Assembly (NCBI GenBank): GCA_020056155.1
Contig: JAGVII010000901.1
Span: 1 to 5,481 of the forward strand
Length of the DNA: 5,481 bases
Direction: 5' to 3'
Origin: Afipia sp.
Lineage (GTDB): Bacteria; Pseudomonadota; Alphaproteobacteria; Rhizobiales; Xanthobacteraceae
Shown here: one piece after another, positions 1 to 5,481 of the stretch
Layout: each line of letters starts with the position of its first letter
Numbering within the stretch: the stretch's first letter is position 1
Notes under the pieces: model-generated
Database searches by the model: none
Told to the model about the DNA's origin: nothing
What the model saw: only the letters and a program-made list of their open reading frames with translations
Translations under genes and position numbers: made by a program

Positions 1-34
1 CGTTGCTGCACTGATGAACAACTAGCATTTGTTT

Positions 35-114
35 CGTCATTGCGAGGAGCACTTGCGACGAAGCAATCCAGTCCTGCTGTTGCTCTGGATTGCTTCGCTT
101 CGCCCGCAATGACG
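35..114. repeat. Large imperfect intergenic palindrome, family 1 (CGTCATTGCG...CAATCCAG type)
   Basis: The left arm (35-71) begins CGTCATTGCGAGGAG and ends GAAGCAATCCAG. The right arm (85-114) begins CTGGATTGCTTCG and ends CGCAATGACG. The outer 10 bp and inner 12 bp pair perfectly, the middle is imperfect (the left arm is 7 nt longer), and a 13-nt loop separates the arms. Arms starting CGTCATTGCGAG and ending GCAATCCAG are, from memory, a common dispersed repeat in Bradyrhizobium relatives and some other proteobacteria. No transposase or clear target duplication is visible. It lies 111 bp before xseB. If transcribed it would form a long stem, so it could mark the 3' end of an upstream gene outside the window. 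Confidence 0.85.
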
Positions 115-138
115 GGAAGCGGCCCCCTTCCCCCACCG

Positions 139-182
139 CCGCAAATCGCGTTACATTGCCGCCACATTGCGCCCGCAAATCG
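139..182. promoter_or_regulatory. Nested direct repeats upstream of xseB (possible operator)
   Basis: CCGCAAATCG occurs at 139-148 and again at 173-182 (34 bp apart). Between them ACATTGC occurs at 153-159 and 164-170 (11 bp apart, about one helical turn). The order is A-B-B-A in direct orientation, ending 43 bp before the xseB ATG. The position suits a regulator site or promoter region, but I recognise no specific factor. No convincing -35/-10 pair is visible nearby; TCTAGA at 185-190 is the only weakly -10-like hexamer. The copies are seen directly; the regulatory role is a guess. Confidence 0.25.
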
Positions 183-225
183 TTTCTAGATTCAGCGGCG
201 CTATCACCTGTTCAGGACTTGCATC

Positions 226-477
226 ATGACCGACACTTCCCACGCGGACATCAAGAAGCTCAGCTTCGAACGCGCAATCGAGGAACTGGAATCGATCGTG
301 AAGCGCCTCGAGGACGGCAAGGTGCCGCTCGAGGAATCGGTTGCGATCTACGAGCGCGGCGAAAGCCTCAAGCGCCGCTGCGAGGAACTGCTGCGCCAGG
401 CCGAGGCGCGCGTCGACAAGATCACCACCGATGCATCCGGTCAGGCCGCAGGCACCGAGCCGCTCGACGTTCAGTAA
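226..477 (+). CDS. xseB: Exodeoxyribonuclease VII small subunit (XseB)
   Basis: Encodes 83 residues, the usual size for XseB (about 70-85). Exonuclease VII digests single-stranded DNA from both ends into oligonucleotides; several XseB chains bind one catalytic XseA in the cytoplasm, acting in mismatch repair and recombination. The family signature is clear: S13-F14-E15 followed by AIEELESIVKRLEDG to G31, then PLEESVAIYERGESLKRRC ending at C52, then LLRQAEARV. The protein is two predicted amphipathic, highly charged helices with no membrane segment; the last 17 residues are a non-conserved tail. The ATG is preceded by AGGA (214-217) at 8-nt spacing, which supports this start. xseA is not in the window, as is common. 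The dxs gene follows after 266 bp in the same direction, an association often seen in proteobacteria (E. coli has xseB-ispA-dxs). Confidence 0.95.
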   Translation: MTDTSHADIKKLSFERAIEELESIVKRLEDGKVPLEESVAIYERGESLKRRCEELLRQAEARVDKITTDASGQAAGTEPLDVQ

Positions 478-530
478 GTTTCAATAGATCCGCATAGCAA
501 CGAACAGCGCCACCGTTCGCAAATCTCACT

Positions 531-571
531 CCGGTCGTGCCCGCGAAGGGGACCGCGACAGAGCCGACCGG
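531..571. other. Inverted repeat 3' of xseB
   Basis: CCGGTCG (531-537) and CGACCGG (565-571) are perfect 7-bp arms around a 27-nt GC-rich loop, starting 53 bp after the xseB stop. No T-run follows, so this is not a classic intrinsic terminator. It may be a 3'-end stabilising or Rho-associated structure, or chance in GC-rich DNA. Confidence 0.25.
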
Positions 572-604
572 ACGCGATCCTCCGGTTCCGGCGCCTGATG
601 CCCC

Positions 605-619
605 AAAAGTGAGACTTTT
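605..619. other. Short perfect hairpin AAAAGT-GAG-ACTTTT
   Basis: Six-bp arms AAAAGT (605-610) and ACTTTT (614-619) flank a GAG loop, in an AT-richer patch of the xseB-dxs gap. As RNA the stem is weak. As DNA it lies about 18 bp before the candidate -35 of dxs and could be a binding site. The right arm ends in TTTT, but the stem is too AT-rich to be a convincing terminator. Confidence 0.3.
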
Positions 620-636
620 CGCGACTGCCTAACGGA

Positions 637-663
637 TTGGCATGACTTTGGAATTGGTATAAG
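637..663 (+). promoter_or_regulatory. Candidate sigma-70 type promoter for dxs
   Basis: TTGGCA (637-642) resembles the -35 box and TATAAG (658-663) the -10 box, with a 15-bp spacer (16 if the -35 is read as ATTGGC). This is slightly short but is the best pair in the 266-bp gap. Transcription would start near 670 and leave a leader of about 75 nt holding the two hairpins described next. An own promoter is plausible given the long gap after xseB. It rests on hexamer similarity only. Confidence 0.35.
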
Positions 664-669
664 CCACGG

Positions 670-708
670 GTCCGCTTCGGACATTCCCGGGCATTTTTCC
701 ATGCCGGG
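670..708 (+). other. Two adjacent hairpins in the putative dxs leader
   Basis: Hairpin one is GTCCG (670-674), loop CTT, CGGAC (678-682). Hairpin two is CCCGGGCAT (686-694), loop TTTTCC, ATGCCGGG (701-708), pairing 8 bp with one bulged G. They are 3 nt apart and end 35 nt before the GTG start. No T-run follows, so they are not terminators. They do not match any riboswitch I know; in particular I see no TPP riboswitch core. They could affect mRNA stability or translation. Confidence 0.4.
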
Positions 709-735
709 CCGGGCGCCCTCAAAATCATTGCGGAT

Positions 736-753
736 AAATTGACGTGTCAAATT
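736..753. promoter_or_regulatory. Palindrome centred on the dxs start codon
   Basis: AAATTGAC (736-743) and GTCAAATT (746-753) are inverted copies matching at 7 of 8 positions, with TTGAC/GTCAA exact around a 2-bp centre (744-745) that is the first two bases of the GTG start. The 2-nt loop makes an RNA hairpin weak, so a site for a dimeric DNA-binding protein is the likelier role, if there is one. I do not recognise the motif; it is not an FNR box (TTGAT-N4-ATCAA). Confidence 0.3.
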
Positions 754-2678
754 CGAGCAAGACTCCTCTCCTCGACGCGGCGCCGACGCCCGACCTGCTG
801 CGCAAGCTCAAGCCCGAGCAGTTGCGCCAGTTCGCCGACGAACTGCGGCTGGAGACCATCGACGCCGTATCCGTCACCGGCGGCCACTTCGGCGCGGGCC
901 TCGGCGTGGTCGAACTGACCACCGCGCTTCATTACGTGTTCAACACGCCGGACGACCGCATCATCTGGGACGTCGGCCATCAGGCCTATCCGCACAAGAT
1001 TCTCACCGGCCGCCGCGATCGCATCCGCACGCTGCGCACCGGAGGCGGCCTGTCCGGCTTCACCAAGCGCGCCGAGAGCGAATACGATCCGTTCGGCGCC
1101 GCGCATTCCTCGACGTCGATTTCGGCCGGCCTCGGCATGGCCGTGGCGCGCGATCTCACCGGGGCTAAGAACAACGTCATCGCCGTGATCGGCGACGGCT
1201 CGATGTCCGCCGGCATGGCCTATGAGGCGATGAACAATGCCGGCGCGATGCATTCGCGCCTGATCGTCATCCTCAACGACAACGATATGTCGATTGCGCC
1301 GCCGGTCGGCGCGATGTCGGCCTATCTGGCGCGGCTGCTGTCGAGCCAGACCTACGCCTCGGCGCGCGAGGCGCTGAAAAATCTCGCGCACAAGCTGCCG
1401 AAATTCTTCGAGGATCGCGCGTTGCGCGCCGAGGAATACGCGCGCGGCATGGTCACCGGCGGCACGCTGTTCGAGGAACTCGGCTTCTTCTATGTCGGGC
1501 CGATCGACGGCCACAACCTCGATCATCTTCTGCCGGTGCTGCAGAACGTGCGCGACGCCGAAACCGGACCGATCCTCGTTCACGTCGTCACGCAAAAGGG
1601 CAAGGGCTACGGCCCAGCCGAGGCTGCCGCCGACAAATATCATGCCGTCGCGAAATTCGACGTCGCCACCGGGGCGCAGGCCAAGGCGAAATCAAACGCG
1701 CCGTCTTACACCGCCGTGTTCGGACAAAGCCTGATCAAGGAAGCGCAGAAGGACGACAAGATCGTCGCCATCACCGCGGCGATGCCGGGCGGCACCGGCG
1801 TCGACCTGTTCAGCAAAGCTTTCCCCGAGCGCACTTTCGATGTCGGCATCGCCGAGCAGCATGCGGTGACGTTCGCGGCAGGCCTTGCCACCGAGGGCTT
1901 CAAACCGTTCTGCGCGATCTACTCGACGTTCCTGCAGCGCGGCTACGATCAGGTCGTGCATGACGTCGCGATCCAGCACCTCCCGGTGCGCTTCGCCATC
2001 GACCGCGCCGGTCTAGTCGGCCAGGACGGCCCCACCCATGCCGGGTCGTTCGACAACGTCTATCTCGGCTGCCTCCCCGGCTTCGTCATTATGGCGGCGG
2101 CGGACGAAGCCGATCTGGTGCACATGGTGGCGACGCAGGTTGCCCTCGACGATGCGCCGAGCGCGCTGCGCTATCCGCGCGGTGAAGGCCGCGGCGTCGA
2201 TATGCCTGAGGTTGGCGTGCCGTTGCCCATCGGCAAGGGCCGCATCATGCGGCAGGGAGATAAAAAGGGCTCGAAGGTCGCGCTGCTGTCGTTCGGCGCG
2301 CGGCTCGGCGAATGCCTCAAGGCTGCCGACGAACTCGACACGCATGGCTTGTCCACCACCGTCGCCGATGCGCGTTTCATGAAACCGCTCGATCTCGACA
2401 TGGTTCTGAAGCTGGCGCGCGAATACGACGTTCTCGTCACCATCGAGGAAGGCTCGATCGGCGGCTTCGGCACCCATGTGCTGCAGGCGCTCGCCGATCA
2501 CGGCGCGCTCGACGGCCATGTGCGCGTACGCAACCTCGTGCTGCCGGATACCTTCATCGATCATGACTCGCCGGCGGCGATGTATGCACAGGCCGGTCTC
2601 GACGCCAAAGGCATCGTCGCCAAGGTGTTCGAAGCGCTGGGCAAGGACATGAAGTCCGAAACGGTGAAGCTGGCCTGA
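744..2678 (+). CDS. dxs: 1-deoxy-D-xylulose-5-phosphate synthase (Dxs)
   Basis: Thiamine-diphosphate enzyme that condenses pyruvate with glyceraldehyde 3-phosphate to DXP, releasing CO2. This is the first and flux-controlling step of the MEP isoprenoid pathway; DXP also feeds thiamine and pyridoxal phosphate synthesis. Cytoplasmic homodimer. At 644 residues it is of normal alphaproteobacterial length. Seen: active-site H48 in SVTGGH; thiamine-diphosphate motif G150-D-G with N178-D-N; catalytic E371 in [12 protein letters not shown]; and Y393, R399, R421, D428 and H432, which line up one residue off E. coli Y392, R398, R420, D427 and H431. The N-terminal pyrophosphate-binding, central pyrimidine-binding and C-terminal transketolase domains are all intact. 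The start is GTG: an in-frame TAA at 735-737 excludes any earlier start, and the next in-frame ATG is about 130 codons in. Only a weak GGA (732-734) serves as ribosome binding site, suggesting modest initiation. tlyA follows after 185 bp. Confidence 0.97.
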   Translation: MSNSSKTPLLDAAPTPDLLRKLKPEQLRQFADELRLETIDAVSVTGGHFGAGLGVVELTTALHYVFNTPDDRIIWDVGHQAYPHKILTGRRDRIRTLRTGGGLSGFTKRAESEYDPFGAAHSSTSISAGLGMAVARDLTGAKNNVIAVIGDGSMSAGMAYEAMNNAGAMHSRLIVILNDNDMSIAPPVGAMSAYLARLLSSQTYASAREALKNLAHKLPKFFEDRALRAEEYARGMVTGGTLFEELGFFYVGPIDGHNLDHLLPVLQNVRDAETGPILVHVVTQKGKGYGPAEAAADKYHAVAKFDVATGAQAKAKSNAPSYTAVFGQSLIKEAQKDDKIVAITAAMPGGTGVDLFSKAFPERTFDVGIAEQHAVTFAAGLATEGFKPFCAIYSTFLQRGYDQVVHDVAIQHLPVRFAIDRAGLVGQDGPTHAGSFDNVYLGCLPGFVIMAAADEADLVHMVATQVALDDAPSALRYPRGEGRGVDMPEVGVPLPIGKGRIMRQGDKKGSKVALLSFGARLGECLKAADELDTHGLSTTVADARFMKPLDLDMVLKLAREYDVLVTIEEGSIGGFGTHVLQALADHGALDGHVRVRNLVLPDTFIDHDSPAAMYAQAGLDAKGIVAKVFEALGKDMKSETVKLA

Positions 2679-2732
2679 CCGCCTGCCGGGCTTCATTGCA
2701 GATACGTGCTATCACGCCACATGCAATGCGCT

Positions 2733-2847
2733 CCCTCTCCCCGGTGGGGAGAGGGTTGGGGTGAGGGGCTCTAGATGTCTGAACAAGGTTATCGAGCCCC
2801 CTCACCCGCCGCGCTTCGCGCGTCGACCTCTCCCCCACGGGGAGAGG
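2733..2847. repeat. Large compound palindrome, family 2 (CCCTCTCCCC type)
   Basis: This element fills most of the dxs-tlyA gap. The left half has a perfect 10-bp hairpin, CCCTCTCCCC (2733-2742) with GGGGAGAGGG (2746-2755). The right half has a perfect 9-bp hairpin, CCTCTCCCC (2827-2835) with GGGGAGAGG (2839-2847). The two halves also pair with each other: GGGTGAGGGGCTC (2759-2771) against GAGCCCCCTCACCC (2794-2807), with one extra base. A small CGCG-CTT-CGCG hairpin (2810-2820) sits in the right half only. The result is a four-hairpin or cruciform-capable unit of about 115 bp, resembling REP-type repeats with GGGGAGAGGG that I recall from many proteobacteria. It may act as a partial terminator or RNA-stability element between dxs and tlyA. 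Confidence 0.85.
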
Positions 2848-2849
2848 TG

Positions 2850-2855
2850 AAAGGG
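2850..2855 (+). promoter_or_regulatory. Ribosome binding site of tlyA next to the repeat
   Basis: AAAGGG lies 8 nt before the tlyA ATG, a good distance. The right arm of the family 2 repeat ends at 2847 and itself contains GGAGAGG (2841-2847), a second, more distant purine-rich match. Folding of the repeat RNA therefore reaches to within 2 nt of the site and could affect its access. An ATG at 2857-2859 is out of frame with tlyA and too close to the site to be the start. Confidence 0.5.
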
Positions 2856-2863
2856 CATGGCGC

Positions 2864-3595
2864 ATGACCTCACGCAAGCGCGCGGACCTTCTGCTGGTTG
2901 AGCGCGGCCTGTTCGAAAGCCGCGCCCGTGCTCAGGCCGCCATCGAGGCGGGCCTCGTCATCGCCAACGGCAAGCCGGTCCTGAAACCGTCGGAAACCAT
3001 CGCAGCGGACGCCGAGATTGTTGCCGAGCCCGCGCATCCGTGGGTGTCGCGCGGCGGCGTCAAGCTTAGCGGCGCGCTGGAGCAATACCCCATCGACCTC
3101 GAGGATCACGTCTGCGTCGACGTCGGCGCATCGACCGGCGGCTTCACCGAGGTGCTGCTCGCCAACGGCGCCAGCCTCGTCTACGCCTTCGATGTCGGAC
3201 GCGGGCAGTTGCATCCGAGCCTGCACGGAAATCCCAAAATCGTTTCGATGGAAGAAACCGACATCCGTTCGCTCGCCGGCCGGCGGCTCGAAATCCGGCC
3301 CGACGTCGTGGTGATCGATGTCAGCTTCATTTCGCTGAAGCTCGTCCTGCCCGCTGTGCTGCCGATCGCGGCGGCGCCGACCTATCTGCTGGCGCTGATC
3401 AAGCCGCAGTTCGAGGCCGAGCGGAAGCATTCCAAGAAAGGCATCATCCGCGACGAAGCCGTTCACAAGGCCGTCTGCGACGATATCGCCGCCTTCGCGG
3501 AATCGCTGGGCTGCACCGATATCAAGGTATTCCCCTCGTCCATCGCAGGCGGCGACGGCAACGCCGAATTCTTCCTTGGGGCACGGCGTGGGTAG
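2864..3595 (+). CDS. tlyA: TlyA family rRNA (cytidine-2'-O)-methyltransferase
   Basis: SAM-dependent 2'-O-methyltransferase acting on rRNA. Known TlyA enzymes modify 23S C1920 and, in the longer type II forms, also 16S C1409 (E. coli numbering); loss gives capreomycin resistance in mycobacteria. The older 'hemolysin' label is likely misleading. Residues 1-60 form an S4 RNA-binding domain (RADLLLVERGLFESRARAQ), followed by the WVSRGGVKL linker and an FtsJ/RrmJ-type Rossmann domain. SAM motif I is D86-V-G-A-S-T-G-G-F. The catalytic K-D-K-E tetrad appears as K67, D152 (VVIDVSF), K180 (KPQFE) and E235 (NAEFFLGARRG), matching K69, D154, K182 and E238 of the M. tuberculosis protein as I recall it. 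At 243 residues it ends 8 residues after E235, lacking the mycobacterial C-terminal extension; this hints at type I specificity, which is inference. It is co-transcribed with the next gene (6-bp gap, same frame). Confidence 0.93.
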   Translation: MTSRKRADLLLVERGLFESRARAQAAIEAGLVIANGKPVLKPSETIAADAEIVAEPAHPWVSRGGVKLSGALEQYPIDLEDHVCVDVGASTGGFTEVLLANGASLVYAFDVGRGQLHPSLHGNPKIVSMEETDIRSLAGRRLEIRPDVVVIDVSFISLKLVLPAVLPIAAAPTYLLALIKPQFEAERKHSKKGIIRDEAVHKAVCDDIAAFAESLGCTDIKVFPSSIAGGDGNAEFFLGARRG

Positions 3596-3601
3596 CCTTT
3601 C

Positions 3602-4840
3602 ATGACCGAGCGCCTCACCATCGATCATGTCGGCCATTTCGGCGACGGCGTTGCGCTGGCTGACGGCGCAACCGTCTACGTGCCCTATGCACTCGGCGGC
3701 GAAACCGTCGACGTGCTGCCCTCGCCCGGACATCCGGATCGCCGCGCGCTGGCGCATGTGGTGACCGCAAGCCCGGAGCGGATCGACCCGTTCTGCCCGC
3801 ATTTCGGCACCTGCGGCGGCTGCGCCATCCAGCACTGGCAGCCGGAGGCGTATCGGGCCTGGAAACGGCAGCTGGTGATCGACACGCTGCGTCACGCCGG
3901 GATCGACTGCGAGGTTGATGACCTGATCGACGCACACGGCACCGGCCGCCGCCGCATGACGCTGCATGCGCGGCAGAGCCAGCAAGGCATCCTGCGCGTC
4001 GGCTTCGCGGCCGCCGGGCGCCACGAGATCATCGCCATCGATCATTGCCCGATCCTCGATCCGGCGATGCACGGCGCAATCGAAGCGGCGAACGAGATCG
4101 CGGAACTGCTCAGGCCGGTCAGCAAGCCGCTCGATATTCAGATCACCGCCGCCGACAACGGCCTCGATGTCGATGTGCGCGGCTCCGGTCCGCTCGGCAC
4201 GGCGCTGCTGACATCCCTGTCGAAGCTCGCCGAGAAACATGATCTCGCGCGCCTGACCCGCCACGGCGAACTGGTCATCATGCGCAAGCCGCCGGTGGTG
4301 CGCGTCGGCAAGGCGCAGGTCACGCTGCCGCCGGGCTCGTTCATGCAGCCGACCGCTTTGGGCGAAACGACGCTGGCCGAACTGGCGTTCACGCGGGCCA
4401 AGGGCGCGAAACATATCGCCGATCTGTTTTGCGGGTTCGGGCCGTTCGCCTTCCGCCTCGCGGAAAAATTCAAGGTCGCGGCGTTCGACAGCGACGCGGG
4501 CGCGGTGACGGCGCTGCAGAACGCCGTGAAGCTGACGCAGGGCCTCAAGCCGATCAAAGCCGAGACGCGCGATCTGTTCCGCCGTCCGCTGATGCCGCAG
4601 GAACTGCGCGACTATGACGCCGTGGTGTTCGATCCGCCGCGCCAGGGCGCGCAGGCGCAGTCCCAGCAACTGGCTGCCAGCCGGATCGCGCTCGCCGTCG
4701 CGGTGTCCTGCAATCCCGCGACATTCGCACGCGACGCGCGGATTCTCATCGACGGCGGATTCAAGATCGACAGCGTCACGCCGGTCGATCAGTTCCGCCA
4801 TACGCCGCATGTGGAACTGGTGGCACGGTTCAGGCGGTAG
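3602..4840 (+). CDS. RlmD/TrmA-family Fe-S RNA (uracil-5-)methyltransferase
   Basis: Class I SAM-dependent enzyme of COG2265, expected to make 5-methyluridine in RNA. Substrate is most likely 23S rRNA (U1939 as in RlmD/RumA or U747 as in RlmC); tRNA U54 as in TrmA is less likely because TrmA lacks the cysteine cluster. Residues 1-55 resemble a TRAM domain. A [4Fe-4S] cluster motif follows: C65-x5-C71-x2-C74 ([10 protein letters not shown]), with the fourth cysteine C149 in IDHCP. SFMQP holds the conserved Q249. SAM motif I is D274-L-F-C-G-F-G280, motif IV is FDPPRQGA from F343, the catalytic nucleophile is C370 in VSCNP, and the general base is E405 in HVELVARF at the C-terminus. All key residues are present. 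Its 412 residues lie between RumA (433) and RlmC (375) of E. coli. The ATG is 6 bp after the tlyA TAG with no strong ribosome site, so translation is probably coupled. No symbol is given because RlmC and RlmD cannot be separated by eye. Confidence 0.92.
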   Translation: MTERLTIDHVGHFGDGVALADGATVYVPYALGGETVDVLPSPGHPDRRALAHVVTASPERIDPFCPHFGTCGGCAIQHWQPEAYRAWKRQLVIDTLRHAGIDCEVDDLIDAHGTGRRRMTLHARQSQQGILRVGFAAAGRHEIIAIDHCPILDPAMHGAIEAANEIAELLRPVSKPLDIQITAADNGLDVDVRGSGPLGTALLTSLSKLAEKHDLARLTRHGELVIMRKPPVVRVGKAQVTLPPGSFMQPTALGETTLAELAFTRAKGAKHIADLFCGFGPFAFRLAEKFKVAAFDSDAGAVTALQNAVKLTQGLKPIKAETRDLFRRPLMPQELRDYDAVVFDPPRQGAQAQSQQLAASRIALAVAVSCNPATFARDARILIDGGFKIDSVTPVDQFRHTPHVELVARFRR

Positions 4841-4865
4841 ATTGCAAGCCGCTATCTCTCAATAC

Positions 4866-4985
4866 GTCGTCCCGGCGAACGCCGGGACCCATCATCCCTG
4901 TCAGTGCATTTTGCAAAGAGATCCACAACGACACTCTTTCAACGAGAGGTCTGTGGTTATGGGTCCCGGCCTTCGCCGGGACGAC
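4866..4985. repeat. Large near-perfect palindrome, family 3 (GTCGTCCCGGCG type); possible two-way terminator
   Basis: Arms 4866-4892 and 4959-4985 are inverted copies of 27 bp with one mismatch (4879 A-C-G versus A-G-G). Each arm is itself a hairpin: GTCCCGGCG/CGCCGGGAC (4869-4888) and GTCCCGGC/GCCGGGAC (4963-4982). The 66-bp centre also has CCACA (4923-4927) facing TGTGG (4952-4956). Repeats with CCCGGCGAAGGCCGGGACCC are, from memory, very frequent in Bradyrhizobium and Rhodopseudomonas intergenic DNA. It sits between convergent genes, 25 bp after the methyltransferase stop and 47 bp after the DUF1194 stop, so it could stop or protect transcripts from both sides. No T-runs follow, so any termination would not be classic intrinsic. 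Confidence 0.88.
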
Positions 4986-5032
4986 ATCGGATTTTTCGAA
5001 CGGCTTCCGCTTAACGTCAGCCGACGAACTGA

Positions 5033-5481
5033 CTACCTTCCCCACCGCTCCTGCCAGATCCTCTCGCCGATGGTGCAGGACACACGCGGCTCGCGGGTCG
5101 CGGCCGGCATGACACGCAGTTCCGGCACCCGGTGCGCGACCTCCATCACCAGCTTGGTGCGGATCGCCTCCTTGAATTTCTCTTTGGTCTTGATCGGCAC
5201 CACGAACGATCCGGCCCCGCCGATCACGCAGTCCTCGTAGTACCAGTCCAGATTCTCGATATCCATGGTCGCGTAATTGGTTTCCTTGGACATGATCGGC
5301 AGGCCGTTGATGGTAACGCCCTTGCCGAGCGCCGCCTCGCGCGGGCCGGCGACCGGCTCGCCGTTGTTGTTCGGTCCGTCGCCGGAGATGTCGATGACAC
5401 GGCGCAGACCTTCGTAGTCATTCGTCTCGAACAGCGGCATGGCGAAATTGATCGCGCCCGAGATCGAGGTCCGCGAGGCGC
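5033..5481 (-). CDS. DUF1194 domain protein (von Willebrand factor A-like), 5' part cut off by window end
   Basis: The last 148 codons of a gene entering from the right edge; the frame is open to the end, and the methionine at 5438-5440 is internal. The residues before it (RTSISGAINFA) belong to the conserved family core. Signature parts are RTSISGAI, then RRVIDISGDGPNNNG, then GVTINGLPI, then LDWYYEDCVIGGAGSFVV, and FKEAIRTKLVMEVA near the C-terminus. This agrees with the DUF1194 family, which has a VWA-like fold; the RTSIS threonine is a likely metal-site residue, while the first DxSxS motif and any signal peptide would be upstream of the window. Family members are usually about 230-280 residues, so roughly half is missing. 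The molecular function is unknown; many members are predicted to be exported. It converges on the methyltransferase gene and is unlikely to be related to it in function. Confidence 0.88.
   Translation of the reverse strand, partial: ASRTSISGAINFAMPLFETNDYEGLRRVIDISGDGPNNNGEPVAGPREAALGKGVTINGLPIMSKETNYATMDIENLDWYYEDCVIGGAGSFVVPIKTKEKFKEAIRTKLVMEVAHRVPELRVMPAATREPRVSCTIGERIWQERWGR

Noticed and set aside
35..114. CRISPR-like or IS origin for the palindromic elements
   Set aside because: Each is a single inverted pair with no regularly spaced direct repeats, no transposase gene and no clear target-site duplication.
90..497. A 135-codon + strand open frame overlapping xseB
   Set aside because: It starts inside the palindromic repeat, covers xseB in another frame and has a low-complexity Arg-rich product.
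637..652. Sigma-54 like box TTGGCATGACTTTGGA upstream of dxs
   Set aside because: The -24 half is close to TTGGCACG, but the -12 half has TGG instead of TTGC at the required spacing and lacks the essential GC.
670..708. Possible TPP riboswitch or attenuator before dxs
   Set aside because: No TPP riboswitch core (CUGAGA or ACCUGA-type segments) is seen and no T-run follows the hairpins.
471..750. Two overlapping - strand open frames (85 and 74 codons) in the xseB-dxs gap
   Set aside because: No recognisable domain, no good ribosome site, and they run through the hairpins and the candidate dxs promoter. A small gene cannot be fully excluded, but nothing supports one.
747..1643. A 298-codon open frame on the - strand opposite dxs
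   Set aside because: Same in-register mirror effect; composition is Arg/Ala/Val-rich with no motif, and dxs is unmistakable.
2864..3595. Reading tlyA as a true hemolysin or toxin gene
   Set aside because: The K-D-K-E catalytic tetrad, SAM motif and S4 domain point to rRNA methylation; no signal peptide or membrane-active segment is present.
2870..4810. A 646-codon open frame on the - strand opposite tlyA and the methyltransferase gene
   Set aside because: It is in codon register with both + strand genes, so it is open simply because they avoid TTA, CTA and TCA codons in GC-rich DNA. The product is Arg/Ala/Asp/His-rich with no recognisable domain, while the + strand proteins carry complete catalytic motifs.

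Overview
The window is about 63-65% GC (estimated by eye) and looks like alphaproteobacterial chromosome. The best fit is the Bradyrhizobium/Rhodopseudomonas/Nitrobacter/Afipia group. The Dxs protein reads very like that group's, the order xseB-dxs-tlyA-RNA methyltransferase is one I recall from it, and the gaps carry palindromic repeats typical of its genomes. The assignment is by recall, not by database search.

Layout. Positions 1-225 are non-coding and hold a large inverted repeat (35-114) and a nested set of short direct repeats (139-182) just before xseB. Four genes follow on the + strand: xseB (226-477, exonuclease VII small subunit), dxs (744-2678, GTG start, first enzyme of the MEP isoprenoid pathway), tlyA (2864-3595, FtsJ-type rRNA methyltransferase with an S4 domain) and an Fe-S RNA m5U methyltransferase of the RlmD/TrmA family (3602-4840). 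A DUF1194 gene (5033-5481) enters from the right edge on the - strand, converges on the methyltransferase gene and is cut by the window end.

The 266-bp xseB-dxs gap holds a possible promoter, two back-to-back hairpins that would lie in the dxs leader, and a palindrome centred on the dxs GTG. The 185-bp dxs-tlyA gap is mostly a second large palindrome, whose end lies directly before the tlyA ribosome binding site. tlyA and the methyltransferase gene are 6 bp apart and surely co-transcribed. The convergent 192-bp gap holds a third palindrome, with arms matching at 26 of 27 positions.

All genes belong to well-known families: DNA repair, isoprenoid precursor synthesis and two rRNA-modification enzymes. 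I see no new defence, mobile or biosynthetic system. The most unusual aspect is the non-coding DNA: three different palindromic repeat families, one in each of three separate gaps, plus small symmetric elements around the dxs and xseB starts.
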